DNA of 64,000 bases, from positions 1 to 64,000 of the forward strand of contig JAGYOH010000013.1 of the NCBI GenBank assembly GCA_018399635.1, written 5' to 3'. This stretch comes from Clostridia bacterium. GTDB lineage: Bacteria; Bacillota; Clostridia; Peptostreptococcales; Acidaminobacteraceae. Below, piece by piece: positions 48,898 to 58,900 of the stretch (position 1 is its first letter; each line of letters starts with the position of its first letter). A program made the position numbers and the translations under genes. The notes under the pieces were generated by a model. The model worked only from the letters and a program-made list of their open reading frames with translations. It ran no database searches and was not told the origin of the DNA.

Positions 48898-49482
48898 ATG
48901 GATCTGGGCACCCTGGGCTACGATGCCTTCATGCTTTATTTCGAGAAACGCGGCCTCGACGCCATGAGAAAAAAGATTCTCACGGGGGTGGCGGGCAGGG
49001 TCCTGGAGCTGGGTCCCGGCACCGGGGTCAATCTGAAATACTACGATCCGCAAAAGATCGACTCCCTCACCTATCTGGACCTCAAGCTGAAGCCGGAACT
49101 GGCAAAGAGGGCCAGGGCCCTGTGCCCCGACATCACCCTCCGTGAGGGGGATGCCAGCCGGCTGCCCTTTCCCGGGAACAGCTTCGACCGGGTGGTCTTC
49201 ACCCTGGTCTTCTGCAGTGTCGCCGACCCTCTCAAGGGCCTTGAGGAGGTCAGGAGGGTCTTGAAGCCCGGCGGCACCCTGCACTTCATCGAGCATGTGG
49301 CCCCCCCTGGAGGCCTTCTCCAACCGGTCTTCAACCGGGTCAATCCCCTGTGGCGCCATATTGCCGGGGGATGCAACCTCAACCGCCCCACCCTGGACCT
49401 CATGACCGGGGTTTTCAGGGAGGTGACGGTGGTGGACAGACGCTTTTCCGATATTTTCGTCGGGGGAACCGCCCGGCCATAA
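48898..49482 (+). CDS. Class I SAM-dependent methyltransferase
   Basis: A 194-residue methyltransferase of the Methyltransf_11/UbiE type. The SAM motif is VLELGPGTGVNL (about 32-43); the acidic motif II follows as YLDLKLKPE, and LPFPGNSFDRVVFTLVFCSV and RVLKPGGTLHFIEHV are typical motif III/post segments. The substrate is unknown; small-molecule or lipid methylation are both possible. The start is ATG 48898 after AAAGGAGG; longer frames run antisense over the YaiI-type gene and are rejected. Confidence 0.85.
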   Translation: MDLGTLGYDAFMLYFEKRGLDAMRKKILTGVAGRVLELGPGTGVNLKYYDPQKIDSLTYLDLKLKPELAKRARALCPDITLREGDASRLPFPGNSFDRVVFTLVFCSVADPLKGLEEVRRVLKPGGTLHFIEHVAPPGGLLQPVFNRVNPLWRHIAGGCNLNRPTLDLMTGVFREVTVVDRRFSDIFVGGTARP

Positions 49483-49549
49483 TTATGACATATTTTTCCT
49501 CTAGAATGATACGGCACCCTCCAAATGACTCAAGAAAAGAGGAAAAGCG

Positions 49550-50383
49550 ATGACTTTGTGGTTCAACATCATTCTGGCCTGGACGGCATGGGTCCTCAGC
49601 GGGCTGCTTGCCGTCATCTGGCCGTTGAGAGTCTTCACCCAAAAGAAAAGGCTGCCAAAGGGCCATCCCCTGGCGAGAATCCACCGGGTCCTGAGAAGGC
49701 ACCACAAAAGCCTGGGAACAGGGATGGTGGCGGCCGGCCTGGCCCATGGCCTCCTGTCCTCCCAGGAAGTATGGCATTTGAATTTCGGCACCCTGGTCCT
49801 GGTCCTGGGAATCCTGCTGGGACTGGTCTTTTTTGTGAGAAAAAGGTTCAGGACCGGCAGGGGCTGGATCCGGTGGCACCGGGGTCTGACCCTGGCCTTT
49901 TTCACGGTGCTGGCCCTGCATCTCGTGGAGGTGGAGGGCTTCGTCGGCATGGCGGCCTTGCAGGAGGCCCTCCGCGAAGCCCCGCCGGCGACAATCTACG
50001 CCCTGCCTGAGGGGAATGTCTACGCCGACGGAGTCTACCGGGGGGAGGCCACGGGCTACCGGGAGGGTCTCGTGGTGTCGGTGACGGTGAAGGACAACCT
50101 CATCACCGCCATCGAGGTGGTTTCCCACCATGAAGTCGGAGAACGGTTTTACGAAAAAGCCATCCTGGGGATTCCCCCGGCCGTCCTGGAGGCCCAGAGT
50201 CTGCAGGTGGATGCGGTATCCGGCGCCACCCGCACCTCGACGGGCATTCTGAACGCCGTGGGGGAGGCCCTGAATGAGGCCCTGATTGAAGGAGAGTTGA
50301 TTCAAGATGAAGTGCTGGCTCAAAGCCCGACCCGGGGCGGGGGCAAAGGCAAAAACGCCGCCCAAAAGAATGCGGATCAATGA
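49550..50383 (+). CDS. Membrane protein with extracytoplasmic FMN-binding domain
   Basis: A 277-residue protein with four to five N-terminal membrane helices carrying several histidines (H39, H45, H51/H52, H66, H113-H123 region) that could hold heme, as in ferric-reductase-like modules. A C-terminal FMN-binding domain follows, with D221-AVSGAT-R-T229. This DxxSGATxT motif is the site where ApbE attaches FMN covalently in NqrC/RnfG. The layout suggests transfer of electrons from the membrane to an outer flavin. No apbE gene is in the window. The Lys/Gly-rich tail overlaps the next gene by 14 bases. Confidence 0.78.
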   Translation: MTLWFNIILAWTAWVLSGLLAVIWPLRVFTQKKRLPKGHPLARIHRVLRRHHKSLGTGMVAAGLAHGLLSSQEVWHLNFGTLVLVLGILLGLVFFVRKRFRTGRGWIRWHRGLTLAFFTVLALHLVEVEGFVGMAALQEALREAPPATIYALPEGNVYADGVYRGEATGYREGLVVSVTVKDNLITAIEVVSHHEVGERFYEKAILGIPPAVLEAQSLQVDAVSGATRTSTGILNAVGEALNEALIEGELIQDEVLAQSPTRGGGKGKNAAQKNADQ

Positions 50384-51059
50384 CCGGGAGGTCCTGGTCA
50401 GCTTCAAGACCATGAAAAACCTCAGGATGAGGCTCTCCAGGGAGGGCCGGGTCCTGGTCAGCGCCCCCCGGGGGACCTCTACGGGGAGGATCCGGGACTT
50501 TGTCCAGGGTCAGGAGGCGTGGCTTTCAGGGGTCGAGGAAGCCGTCGCCAGGCAGGCCCGTGATACATGGCGCTTCGAAAGCGGCCTGGTGGATTACCTG
50601 GGCAGGCCCTGCCGGATTGAAATGAAAGCCGCCCGCAAGAAAGAAGTCCTTTTGAAGGAGGGGGTCATCACCCTCTATCTGCCGGATCCCGGGGATGCCG
50701 GCGCCGCAGAGGCTCTTCTGAAGGCCTTTCTGAAGAGTCAGGCGGCCGGGGTCTTCAAGGCCCTCCTCGGAGAACTGGCCATGACGGGGGCGGATTATCC
50801 CTGGGAGGACATCACCCTCAAGCCCTATGCCATGAAAAAGCGCCTGGGGACCTGCTATCCCGACAGAGGCCTCATCCACCTGAATACCCGCCTCATCCAC
50901 AGCGACCCTGAGGCCATCCGCTATGTCCTGTGGCATGAAATCGTCCATTTGAAACATCCTGACCACGGCAGGGGTTTTTACGAGGAGCTCGGCCGGCGGT
51001 GTCCCCGGCATCGGGAAAGAAAAAAATTATTAGAAGACCAGCTCAAGGGGTATCTATAA
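50370..51059 (+). CDS. YgjP-type M48-like metallopeptidase (DUF45)
   Basis: A 229-residue protein of the YgjP/WLM group, which hydrolyses peptides with a zinc site. The motif HEIVHLKHPDHG near the C-terminus has the HExxH plus a downstream histidine and glutamate (GFYEEL), as expected. The N-terminal half is a beta-rich domain of the same family. ATG 50370 lies inside the end of the FMN-protein gene, so translation is coupled; a longer upstream frame runs antiparallel in reading frame to that protein's tail and is less likely. The biological target is unknown. Confidence 0.82.
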   Translation: MRINDREVLVSFKTMKNLRMRLSREGRVLVSAPRGTSTGRIRDFVQGQEAWLSGVEEAVARQARDTWRFESGLVDYLGRPCRIEMKAARKKEVLLKEGVITLYLPDPGDAGAAEALLKAFLKSQAAGVFKALLGELAMTGADYPWEDITLKPYAMKKRLGTCYPDRGLIHLNTRLIHSDPEAIRYVLWHEIVHLKHPDHGRGFYEELGRRCPRHRERKKLLEDQLKGYL

Positions 51060-51142
51060 AAAGGTTAACCCGGCTCGGCATTTCAGACCGGCGGCAACCC
51101 TGAAAGAACAATGAGAGAACACAATTTTTAAGGAGTGATGAT

Positions 51143-52534
51143 GTGCAGAAATATGATATGATCGTGATCGGCATGGGACCGGCAGGCATGGTGGTTTCGG
51201 GAATGGCTTCCCAGATGGGGATGAAGATTCTGGGTGTGGATGCCAAGAAGGTCGGGGGAGAGTGTCTCAACAACGGTTGCATTCCCTCCAAGTCCCTGCT
51301 CAAAATGGCCAATCTCAAGCATGCGGCCGACCATCTCGAGGGCAAAGGCCTGGAACTGGCCGGCGAGGTCAAGGTCCTCAATCCTCTGGGGGTCGTGAAC
51401 CAGCAGCTGAGGATGCTCACCGGTGACAACCTGCTCAAGAAATTCCACCTGGTGGATCTCATCATCAAGGAAGGCTACGGCCGCTTTGTGGATGACCATA
51501 CCGTGGAAGTCGCCGGAGTGAAATACACGGCGGACCTGATTTTCATCGCCACGGGGACCGAACCCTTCATTCCACCGATTCCGGGTCTGGACCAGGTGCC
51601 GGTGATCACCAATCTCAATGTGTTTGAAGAAAGGCCCGTCCCTGAACGCCTGCTGATCATCGGCGGCGGGGCCATCGGCTCTGAAATGGCCCAGGCCTTC
51701 AACCGCCTGGGTTCTGAAGTGGTTCTGGCCCAGATGGACGCCCACCTGCTCCCCAACGGGGACGAAGAGGCGGCCCGGGTCCTGGAAACCGCCTTTGACA
51801 GGGAGGGCATCAAGGTCCTCAATTCCACCGGCATCACCAAGGTGGCCAAGGGGAAGAAGGGGATCGAAATGCACACGGACCAGGGAGTTTTCTACGGCGA
51901 TGAAATCCTGGTGGCCACGGGAAGAAAGCCGGTCCTCGAACCCTTGAATCTGGAGGCGGCGGGCATCGAATACACCAAGAAGGGCATCACCGTGGATGAA
52001 TTCAACCGCACCAGCAAAAAGCACATCTACGCCGTGGGGGACTGCAACGGCCAGTGGCTCCTGTCCCACGCCGCCATGCACCAGGGCATGGTTTCCCTCA
52101 TGCAGGCCATGAGCGGGGCCGAGGACCAGAAATACAACCGGGACAACTATCCGGTTCCCTGGTCGGTCTTCACCGATCCCGAAGTCGCCCAGGTGGGTCT
52201 GACGGAGGCCCAGGCCAAGGCCCGGGGCATTGACTGCTTCGTGGTCAAGGAGGAGTACAAGACCTACGCCAGAGCCATCACCGACGGGGCCACCCAGGGC
52301 TTTGTCAAGGTCATCACGGACCTCAAGGGGACCGTCTACGGGGCCACCATCGTGGGAGAGCTGGCCTCGGAACTGATCCAGGAATGGACCATGATCATGA
52401 GCAACCGGCTGACCATGATGAACGTCCTCATGATGCAGCACAGCTTCCCGACCCTGGGACTGCTCAACAAGAACCTCAGCGAAACCTGGATGATGAGGGT
52501 GGCTCAGCAGGGAGACCTCAGAAAAATGCTGTAA
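51143..52534 (+). CDS. Flavin-dependent disulfide reductase, Lpd/MerA-like, atypical
   Basis: A 463-residue protein of the dihydrolipoamide dehydrogenase/mercuric reductase group. FAD-binding GMGPAG (10-15), the redox pair C41-LNNG-C46 and the NAD site GGGAIGSEMA (about 173) are intact. However, the C-terminal His-Glu acid-base pair that normally reads HPTLSE is FPTLGLL, so lipoamide dehydrogenase chemistry is doubtful. No pyruvate or glycine cleavage genes are close. The start is GTG 51143 after AAGGAG. It stands alone, followed by a terminator at 52540. Its electron acceptor is unknown. Confidence 0.85.
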   Translation: MQKYDMIVIGMGPAGMVVSGMASQMGMKILGVDAKKVGGECLNNGCIPSKSLLKMANLKHAADHLEGKGLELAGEVKVLNPLGVVNQQLRMLTGDNLLKKFHLVDLIIKEGYGRFVDDHTVEVAGVKYTADLIFIATGTEPFIPPIPGLDQVPVITNLNVFEERPVPERLLIIGGGAIGSEMAQAFNRLGSEVVLAQMDAHLLPNGDEEAARVLETAFDREGIKVLNSTGITKVAKGKKGIEMHTDQGVFYGDEILVATGRKPVLEPLNLEAAGIEYTKKGITVDEFNRTSKKHIYAVGDCNGQWLLSHAAMHQGMVSLMQAMSGAEDQKYNRDNYPVPWSVFTDPEVAQVGLTEAQAKARGIDCFVVKEEYKTYARAITDGATQGFVKVITDLKGTVYGATIVGELASELIQEWTMIMSNRLTMMNVLMMQHSFPTLGLLNKNLSETWMMRVAQQGDLRKML

Positions 52535-52539
52535 AGGAG

Positions 52540-52568
52540 AAGGATGGGCTTTTGTCCATCCTTTTTTT
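52540..52568 (+). terminator. Rho-independent terminator after the Lpd-like gene
   Basis: An 8-bp stem (52540-52547 with 52556-52563), an 8-base loop and seven T at 52562-52568. Confidence 0.8.
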
Positions 52569-52647
52569 GTGTCTGTCTAATGATTCGACGAGCCCCATTG
52601 CTTTTGCCAGGAATTGTGAAATAATGGGGATGAAGGAGGTTTTTCTT

Positions 52648-53571
52648 TTGAATACGTATCGCTATTTGTATGGTCCCGTGCCCTCGAGGCGGATGGGGAT
52701 CAGTCTGGGCATCAGCCCCATTCCCCAGGGCACCTGCAACCACGCCTGCGTCTACTGCCAGCTGGGGCGGACCAGCCATATGACCAATACCCCTGAAATG
52801 TTTTTCGAGGTGGAGGCGATTCTCGAGGAATTCAGGACCTGGCAAAAGACCGGCAAGGCCGTGGACGTCATCACCATCGTGGGGGAGGGGGAACCCACCC
52901 TCTACAAGGGTCTCGGAGACCTGCTGAGGGGACTCAAGGCCCTGACGCGGATCCCCGTGGCCGTCATCACCAACGGGGCCCTGCTCTATGATCCGGCGGT
53001 TTCCGAGGCCCTCCAGGCCGCGGACATCGTCCTTCCCTCGGTGGACGCTCCCGATGAAGCCGTCTACAAAAGAATCAACCGGCCCCACGGCCAGCTCCAA
53101 TACCGCCGGGTCACGGAGGGCCTTGTGGCATTTTCCAGGGTCTACAAGGGCCAGCTGTGGATCGAGACCATGCTGGTCAAGGGGGTCAACGACGATGACG
53201 AGGCCCTTTTCGGTTTAAAAAAACTCATGGATGAGATTCACCACGACCGGATCTACATCAATACACCGGTGCGTCCTCCCGCGGAATCCGAGGTGGAGGA
53301 ACCCTCGAAGGACCGGGTGGAAAGGGCCATCGAAATCCTGGGGGGCATCGCCATCGACCACCTGGTCAGCGAGGGATTCTCCAGCGACATCGAGGATGAC
53401 TTCCAGGCGGTCCTCAGCATCATCAAGCGTCATCCCATGAACCAGTTCGAGGTGAAGAGCTTCCTCGCCATCCGGGGAAACCCGGACCCCGAGGGTCTGC
53501 TCGCCCGTCTGGAAGCCTCGGAGGCGGTCAAGGTGGTGGCCTACAAGGGCTATCAGACCTACCGGGGCTGA
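52648..53571 (+). CDS. Radical SAM protein
   Basis: A 307-residue radical SAM enzyme. The [4Fe-4S] motif is C30-NHA-C34-VY-C37, followed by the GEGEPTLYKGL glycine motif (GGE equivalent) and a C-terminal extension rich in acidic residues. It belongs to the group often labelled 'radical SAM protein, YfkAB/MoaA-like' and begins with the conserved GPVPSRRMGISLGI. The reaction is unknown. The start is TTG 52648, eight bases after AAGGAGG (52633-52639); longer frames cross the preceding terminator. A possible promoter TTGCTT (52598-52603) with AATAAT (52620-52625) lies upstream. Confidence 0.85.
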   Translation: MNTYRYLYGPVPSRRMGISLGISPIPQGTCNHACVYCQLGRTSHMTNTPEMFFEVEAILEEFRTWQKTGKAVDVITIVGEGEPTLYKGLGDLLRGLKALTRIPVAVITNGALLYDPAVSEALQAADIVLPSVDAPDEAVYKRINRPHGQLQYRRVTEGLVAFSRVYKGQLWIETMLVKGVNDDDEALFGLKKLMDEIHHDRIYINTPVRPPAESEVEEPSKDRVERAIEILGGIAIDHLVSEGFSSDIEDDFQAVLSIIKRHPMNQFEVKSFLAIRGNPDPEGLLARLEASEAVKVVAYKGYQTYRG

Positions 53572-53658
53572 AGGACCCGGGATTCTCAATAATTTACAGT
53601 GCAAAAGCCCGCCTTTTGAGGTAGAATTGACTTGAGATTTTTTCAAGGGAGGTGGGGC

Positions 53659-55026
53659 ATGAGTCGCAAGGTATCCATGATGGACCACAACGTCACACAG
53701 ACCATCCTGAAGCTCACGGGCCCCATGATTTTCGGCATGCTGGGGATGATGATCTACAATCTCATCGACACCTATTACGTGAGCATGCTGGGGACCAATG
53801 AACTGGCGGCCCTGTCCTTCACCTACCCGGTGGTCCTCATCGTCAATTCCATTTCCCTGGGCATCGGCATGGGGACCACCTCGGTGGTGGCCCGGGCCAT
53901 GGGGGAGGACCGCTTCGACCTGGTGGTCCGCCGGTCCACGGATTCCCTGATTCTGGGCCTTGTGCTCTCCGTGATCTTTTCCATCATCGGCGTGGCCACC
54001 ATCCGTCCGGTCTTTCACCTGCTGGGTGCCGAGGGGGACATCCTCGAGATTATTGTGAGCTACATGCGGATCTGGTTCATCGGCAGCGCCTTCGTGGTGG
54101 TGCCCATGATCGGCAACAGCGTGCTCCGTGCCCTGGGGGATACCAAGACCCCCAGTTACGTCATGCTCTTTTCCGCCCTGACCAACGCCCTCCTGGATCC
54201 TGTTCTGATCTTCGGCCTGGGCCCCTTTCCCAGGCTCGAGGTGCCGGGGGCGGCCATCGCCACCGTCATTGCCCGGATGATCACCTTTGTCGCGGCCCTC
54301 TATCTCCTGGTCCACCGGGAAAGGGTCATCTCCTTCAAGGCCGTGGCCGTGAGAGACCTGGCCGCTTCCTTCAAGGGGATTCTCTATATCGGGGCCCCCA
54401 ACGCCTTTATCCGCATGGTCCAGCCCTTCGGGACGGGGATCATCACCGCCCTCCTGGCCACCATCGGTGTGGAGGCGGTGGCGGGATTCGGCATCGCCGC
54501 CAAACTTGAGCGCTTCGCCATCATCATCACGGCGGCCCTGGCCGTGGTGATGATTCCCTATATCGGACAGAACTACGGGGCCAGGGCCTACGGCCGGATC
54601 AGGGAGGGCCTGAGGGCGAGTTACCGGATCATCGCGATTTCCTCCTCGGTGATCTACCTGGTCCTCTATTTTTCAGCCCCCTTCATCGGCGGCCTCTTCA
54701 GCAGGGATTCCGAGGTCATCAGGGTCTTCGTCATGTATGCCCGGATCGTGCCTCTTTTCTACGGCATCTACGGCATCCAGCTCATGGGCAACTCCTTCTT
54801 CAACGCGGTGAACGCCCCCTTTGTCGCCGCCTCCATCACCGTCCTGCAGATGTTCATCGTCTTCATCCCTCTGGCCTATTTTTTCAGAGGAATTTTCGGC
54901 TATGCCGGGGTCTTCTTCGCCCTCGGTCTCTCCTTCCTGATCACCGGAGTCGTGGCCTACGCCATGATGCTCAGGCGCATGGATTCCTGGACTGGAGAGG
55001 AAGAGCCCACCCCTACAAGGAGGTAA
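53659..55026 (+). CDS. MATE family efflux transporter
   Basis: A 455-residue transporter with twelve predicted helices of the MATE (NorM/DinF) family, which exports drugs and metabolites using sodium or proton gradients. Landmarks include KLTGPMIFGMLGMMIYNLIDTYYVS in helix 1 and VPGAAIATVIARMI in helix 6. The substrate is unknown. The start is ATG 53659 after GGGAGG. It ends four bases before the pyridoxamine kinase gene, so the two form an operon. Confidence 0.92.
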   Translation: MSRKVSMMDHNVTQTILKLTGPMIFGMLGMMIYNLIDTYYVSMLGTNELAALSFTYPVVLIVNSISLGIGMGTTSVVARAMGEDRFDLVVRRSTDSLILGLVLSVIFSIIGVATIRPVFHLLGAEGDILEIIVSYMRIWFIGSAFVVVPMIGNSVLRALGDTKTPSYVMLFSALTNALLDPVLIFGLGPFPRLEVPGAAIATVIARMITFVAALYLLVHRERVISFKAVAVRDLAASFKGILYIGAPNAFIRMVQPFGTGIITALLATIGVEAVAGFGIAAKLERFAIIITAALAVVMIPYIGQNYGARAYGRIREGLRASYRIIAISSSVIYLVLYFSAPFIGGLFSRDSEVIRVFVMYARIVPLFYGIYGIQLMGNSFFNAVNAPFVAASITVLQMFIVFIPLAYFFRGIFGYAGVFFALGLSFLITGVVAYAMMLRRMDSWTGEEEPTPTRR

Positions 55027-55030
55027 CACC

Positions 55031-55912
55031 ATGCACAAGACCAATCCGGTCAAAAAAGTGATGGCCATTCACGACCTTTCAGGCTTCGGCAGGGCCTCCC
55101 TGTCCGCCATCATTCCCATCCTCTCCACCATGGGAACCCAGGTCTGCCCCGTCCCCACCGCCATCCTCTCCACCCATACGGGGAATTTTGAAAATTTCAT
55201 CTACGTGGATCTCACCGACACCATGGAGGCCTATATTGACCACTGGAAGTCCCTGGACCTTGCCTTCGACTGCGTCTACAGCGGATTCCTGGGCGGCATC
55301 CGGCAGATCGAGATCGTTTCAAGGGCCATCGACCTTTTCAAGACCGAGGACAATTTTGTGGTGGTGGACCCGGTGATGGGGGACGACGGCGAGTTGTACC
55401 AGACCATGGACGAGACCATGGTGGAGGCCATGAAGCACCTGGTGCAGAAGGCGGACATCATCACCCCCAACTACACCGAGGCGGCCCTCCTGCTGGGAAA
55501 ACCCTATGATCTGACCATCGACGAGGAGGAGATCAAGGTCTGGCTCAGAGCCCTGTCGGCCATGGGACCCCAGATCGTGATCCTCACCAGCGTGCCCCAC
55601 GACGACAACCACAAACGCACCTCGGTCATGGCCTTCAACCGGGACCACGATGTCTTCTGGAAGGTCACCTGCGACTACATTCCCGCCTACTATCCCGGGA
55701 CGGGGGACGCCTTCGCCAGCGTGGTCATCGGCTCCCTTCTCCAGGGGGATTCCCTGCCCATCGCCCTCGAGCGGGGGGTCCAGTTCATCACCACGGGGAT
55801 CAAGGCCAGCTACGGCTTCGATTATCCCAAGCGGGAGGGGATTCTCCTGGAACGGGTCCTGGATTCCCTGAAGCTGCCGGTGATGACCTCGAGCTACGAG
55901 CTCGTCAAGTGA
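55031..55912 (+). CDS. Pyridoxamine kinase (PdxY-like)
   Basis: A 293-residue kinase of the ribokinase fold that phosphorylates pyridoxal, pyridoxamine or pyridoxine for PLP salvage. The family features HDLSGFGRASL at the N-terminus, VVDPVMGDDGELY (about 112-124) and the catalytic YYPGTGDAFAS (aspartate of GTGDAF) are intact. It is co-transcribed with the MATE gene; AAGGAGG sits at the end of that gene. PLP enzymes in the window (the cysteine desulfurase) would benefit, but no direct link is implied. Confidence 0.9.
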   Translation: MHKTNPVKKVMAIHDLSGFGRASLSAIIPILSTMGTQVCPVPTAILSTHTGNFENFIYVDLTDTMEAYIDHWKSLDLAFDCVYSGFLGGIRQIEIVSRAIDLFKTEDNFVVVDPVMGDDGELYQTMDETMVEAMKHLVQKADIITPNYTEAALLLGKPYDLTIDEEEIKVWLRALSAMGPQIVILTSVPHDDNHKRTSVMAFNRDHDVFWKVTCDYIPAYYPGTGDAFASVVIGSLLQGDSLPIALERGVQFITTGIKASYGFDYPKREGILLERVLDSLKLPVMTSSYELVK

Positions 55913-55927
55913 ATATTCAAAAAATAA

Positions 55928-55968
55928 AGCGGGGGGAAGTCAAGAGACTTCCTCCCGCTGGTTTTTTT
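55928..55968. terminator. Bidirectional terminator between pdxY-like and beta-glucan synthase genes
   Basis: A 14-bp stem with one G-U pair (55928-55941 with 55946-55959), AAGA loop, seven T at 55962-55968 and an A-rich flank on the other side. Confidence 0.88.
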
Positions 55969-55973
55969 GCCCG

Positions 55974-58900
55974 TCAATCCGGTGACAGGGTCACCCGGAC
56001 CTTGTAGAGGTGGGGATGGTCCGACAGGGGCAGCCGGTTGCCCGGCAGGGCCTTTTCGTCCAGGGTGATCCTGACCCTTCCCCTGGAGATATGGTGGGGG
56101 TTGGTCACCTTGATTTCATAGAGGGCTTCACCGTTGCGGTAGGAAATTTCATAGCCGTCCCAGGCCTTGGGGATGCAGGGATCGATTTCGAGCTGGTCCT
56201 TTCTTTGACGGATTCCCAGGATGGATTCGATGCCCACCCGGTAGAGCCAGCCGGCGGCGCCGGTGTACCAGGTCCACCCGCCCCGGCCCACCTGGTCCTT
56301 GGCATTGTAGATGTCCGCGGCGATGACGTAGGGCTCCACCTTGTAGTGGTTGGCGGTGTAGACCGACCGGGAGTGGACGATGGGGCTGAGCATCATGTAG
56401 AGGTCGAAGGCCTTGGTGCCTTCGCCGAGGCGGGTGAAGGCCTCGATGACCCAGGCGGCGGCGTGGGTATACTGGCCGCCGTTCTCCCGGATGCCCCCGG
56501 CGTAGCTCATGATGTAGCCGGGGTTTTTCTCCCACCGGTCAAAGGGCGGGGTGAAGAGGAGAATCAGGCCCTGGTCCTTGAGAATCAGGTGGTTCTCCAC
56601 GCTTTCCATGGCCTTTTTCGCCTTGTCGGGGTCGCCCTGGCCGGAAATCACCGACCAGGTCTGGGCGATGGAGTCGATCATGCACTCCGGGTTGACGATG
56701 GAGCCCAGGGGGCTGCCGTCATCGAAGAAGGCCCGTTTGTACCAGGAGCCGTCCCAGGCCTGGGTGTTCAGGTTCTGGCTCAGGTTCACGAGATGTTCCG
56801 AATAGATGGCGGCCTTTTGAGAATCCCCACGGGCTTCACAGATGGGGATGAAGCCTTTGAGAATGACTGTAAGAAACCAGCCCAGCCAGACGCTTTCCCC
56901 CCTGCCTTCGATGCCTACCAGATTCATGCCGTCGTTCCAGTCGCCTCCCCCCATGAGGGGAAGACCGTGGACCCCGCATTCAAGACCCCGGTCGACGGCC
57001 CGCAGACAGTGGTCGTAAAGGGTGGCGGTTTCCTTTGAAACCCCGGGATTGAAGTAGCGCTCGGTCTCCCCGGGTGCCAGGACCTCCCCGGTGACGAAGG
57101 GCATCCGGTGGTCCAGGAGGGCGGTATCCTCCGTGGCTTCGAGGTAGCGGAGGAGGGCATAGGGGAGCCACAGAAAATCGTCCCTGAACCGGGTCCGGAT
57201 GCCTCTCAAGGGCCGGCCCTCATGCCACCAGTGGAGGACGTCCCCCTCGGGAAACTGCCGCCTGGCGTGGAGGAGGATCTGCTTTCTGGCCAGGGAGGCG
57301 TCGAGGATGATCAGATTGACGGCATCCTGCAGCTGGTCCCGGAAGCCCAGGGCCCCGGAGGTCTGATAAAAGCCGGTCCGGGCCTTCAAGCGGCTGTTGA
57401 TGGTCTGGTAGGGCAGCCAGTCGTTGAAGAGGATGTCGAATTTGCGGTCCGGTGTCTTGATCCTGAGGCGACCCAGGAGGGTCCGCCAGGAGTCCTTCAC
57501 CGCTTCGAGGGCGTTCCGGGCGTAGTCGGGGTCCCGGTAGGCCTGGCTGAGGTGACGGGCCTTTTGGAGGGAATCCGCCGCCCCCATGAAGACCACCGTC
57601 TGCCGGCTTTCCCCCGGGGCCAGGGTGAGGTCCATCTGGATGCCCCCGGCGGGATCCAGGCCGCCCCCGGTCTGTTGGATCAGCTTGTCATACCCCAGGA
57701 GGGCTTCTTCCCTCAAATGGCGGGCATGGCCGGTGAAGGCGACGGGGGGGATGGAGGCCCCCATGAAGAGGAGCTTGTCCCCGTGCTCCAGGTGGTAGGG
57801 GTTCTTGAAATAGAGGCCCGCCGCCTGGTCATAGTAGCTGACCAGGTGTTTTTTGGTTTTTTGTGCATGGATGCCCAGGACGGGATCCACCCGGTAATAG
57901 AGGCTCAGGGTCCTGGTCCTGGCCGTGTCGTTGGTCAGGGTGACGAGGCTGACCTTGACGGCATCGGTTTTGGGGACGAAGACCGTCAGGGTCTGGCGGA
58001 TGCCCCGGTTTCTGGAATCGAAAAGGGTGTAACCCCTGCCGTGGGTCACTTCAAAGGGGACCTCCCTGCCCAGGGGATCCGGAGTCAGGCTCCAGAGGTC
58101 TCCGTACTCCCGGTCCTTGAGATAAAGCACCTCATGGGGCGTATTGAAAAGGGGGTCGTTGACCCAGGGGGTGAGCTTGAATTCGTTGGCGTTGTAGGCA
58201 TAGGTGCAGCCCCCGCCGTTTTCTGAGACGATGGCGCCCAGGTGCTCGTTGGCCAGGATGTTGACCCAGGGGAGGGGGGTGGTGCCGCCAACCTCCAGCC
58301 GGATCATGTAGGCGTGGTCCTTTTCGGTGAAGCCGCCGTAGCCGTTGAAGTAGGTGAGGTTCTCCACCTTCTGGAGGGGATGGCGGGCTTCACGGTCATC
58401 ACTCTTGGTGCGGGGCGGAGGGGTCTTTCTTTCGGTCTTCATCTGCAGCTGGTCCTTGAGGGGGGCTTTGGCCTTGAAGATGAGGTCCGCCGTGGCATGG
58501 AGGAGGTGCCTGTCGCCTTCCTCCACCTGGCTGCCCTTGAGGGTGAAGATGCCCAGGCTGGCGGGATCCGTGACAAAGCCGAACTTCTTGTAGATCATCT
58601 CCTTCACCAGGTCTTCGAAATCACTCAAGTAGGACTGGGGACACAGACTCAGGATGACCAGGTCCACGTCAAGGCCCTTGAGCTTGAAGAATTCCTTGGC
58701 CTTGGTCAGGGTCCAGAGGCTTCTGGCGTCCTCCAGGTCATCGATGGTGATGAGAATCAGGGGTTTGTCTCCCGAGATGCCGAACTTGAAGAGCTCGCTC
58801 TGGGGGAGGGTGCTCTCTTCAATCAGGTGGCGGTAGTGGTGGCGGAGGGGACTGGGATAGACCAGGTGGGGGAACATGTCGAAGAAAAGACCGATTTCCG

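Noticed and set aside
50307-50369. Upstream extension of the YgjP-type gene
   Set aside because: The extra 21 residues overlap the FMN-protein tail and are basic low-complexity; ATG 50370 matches the family start.
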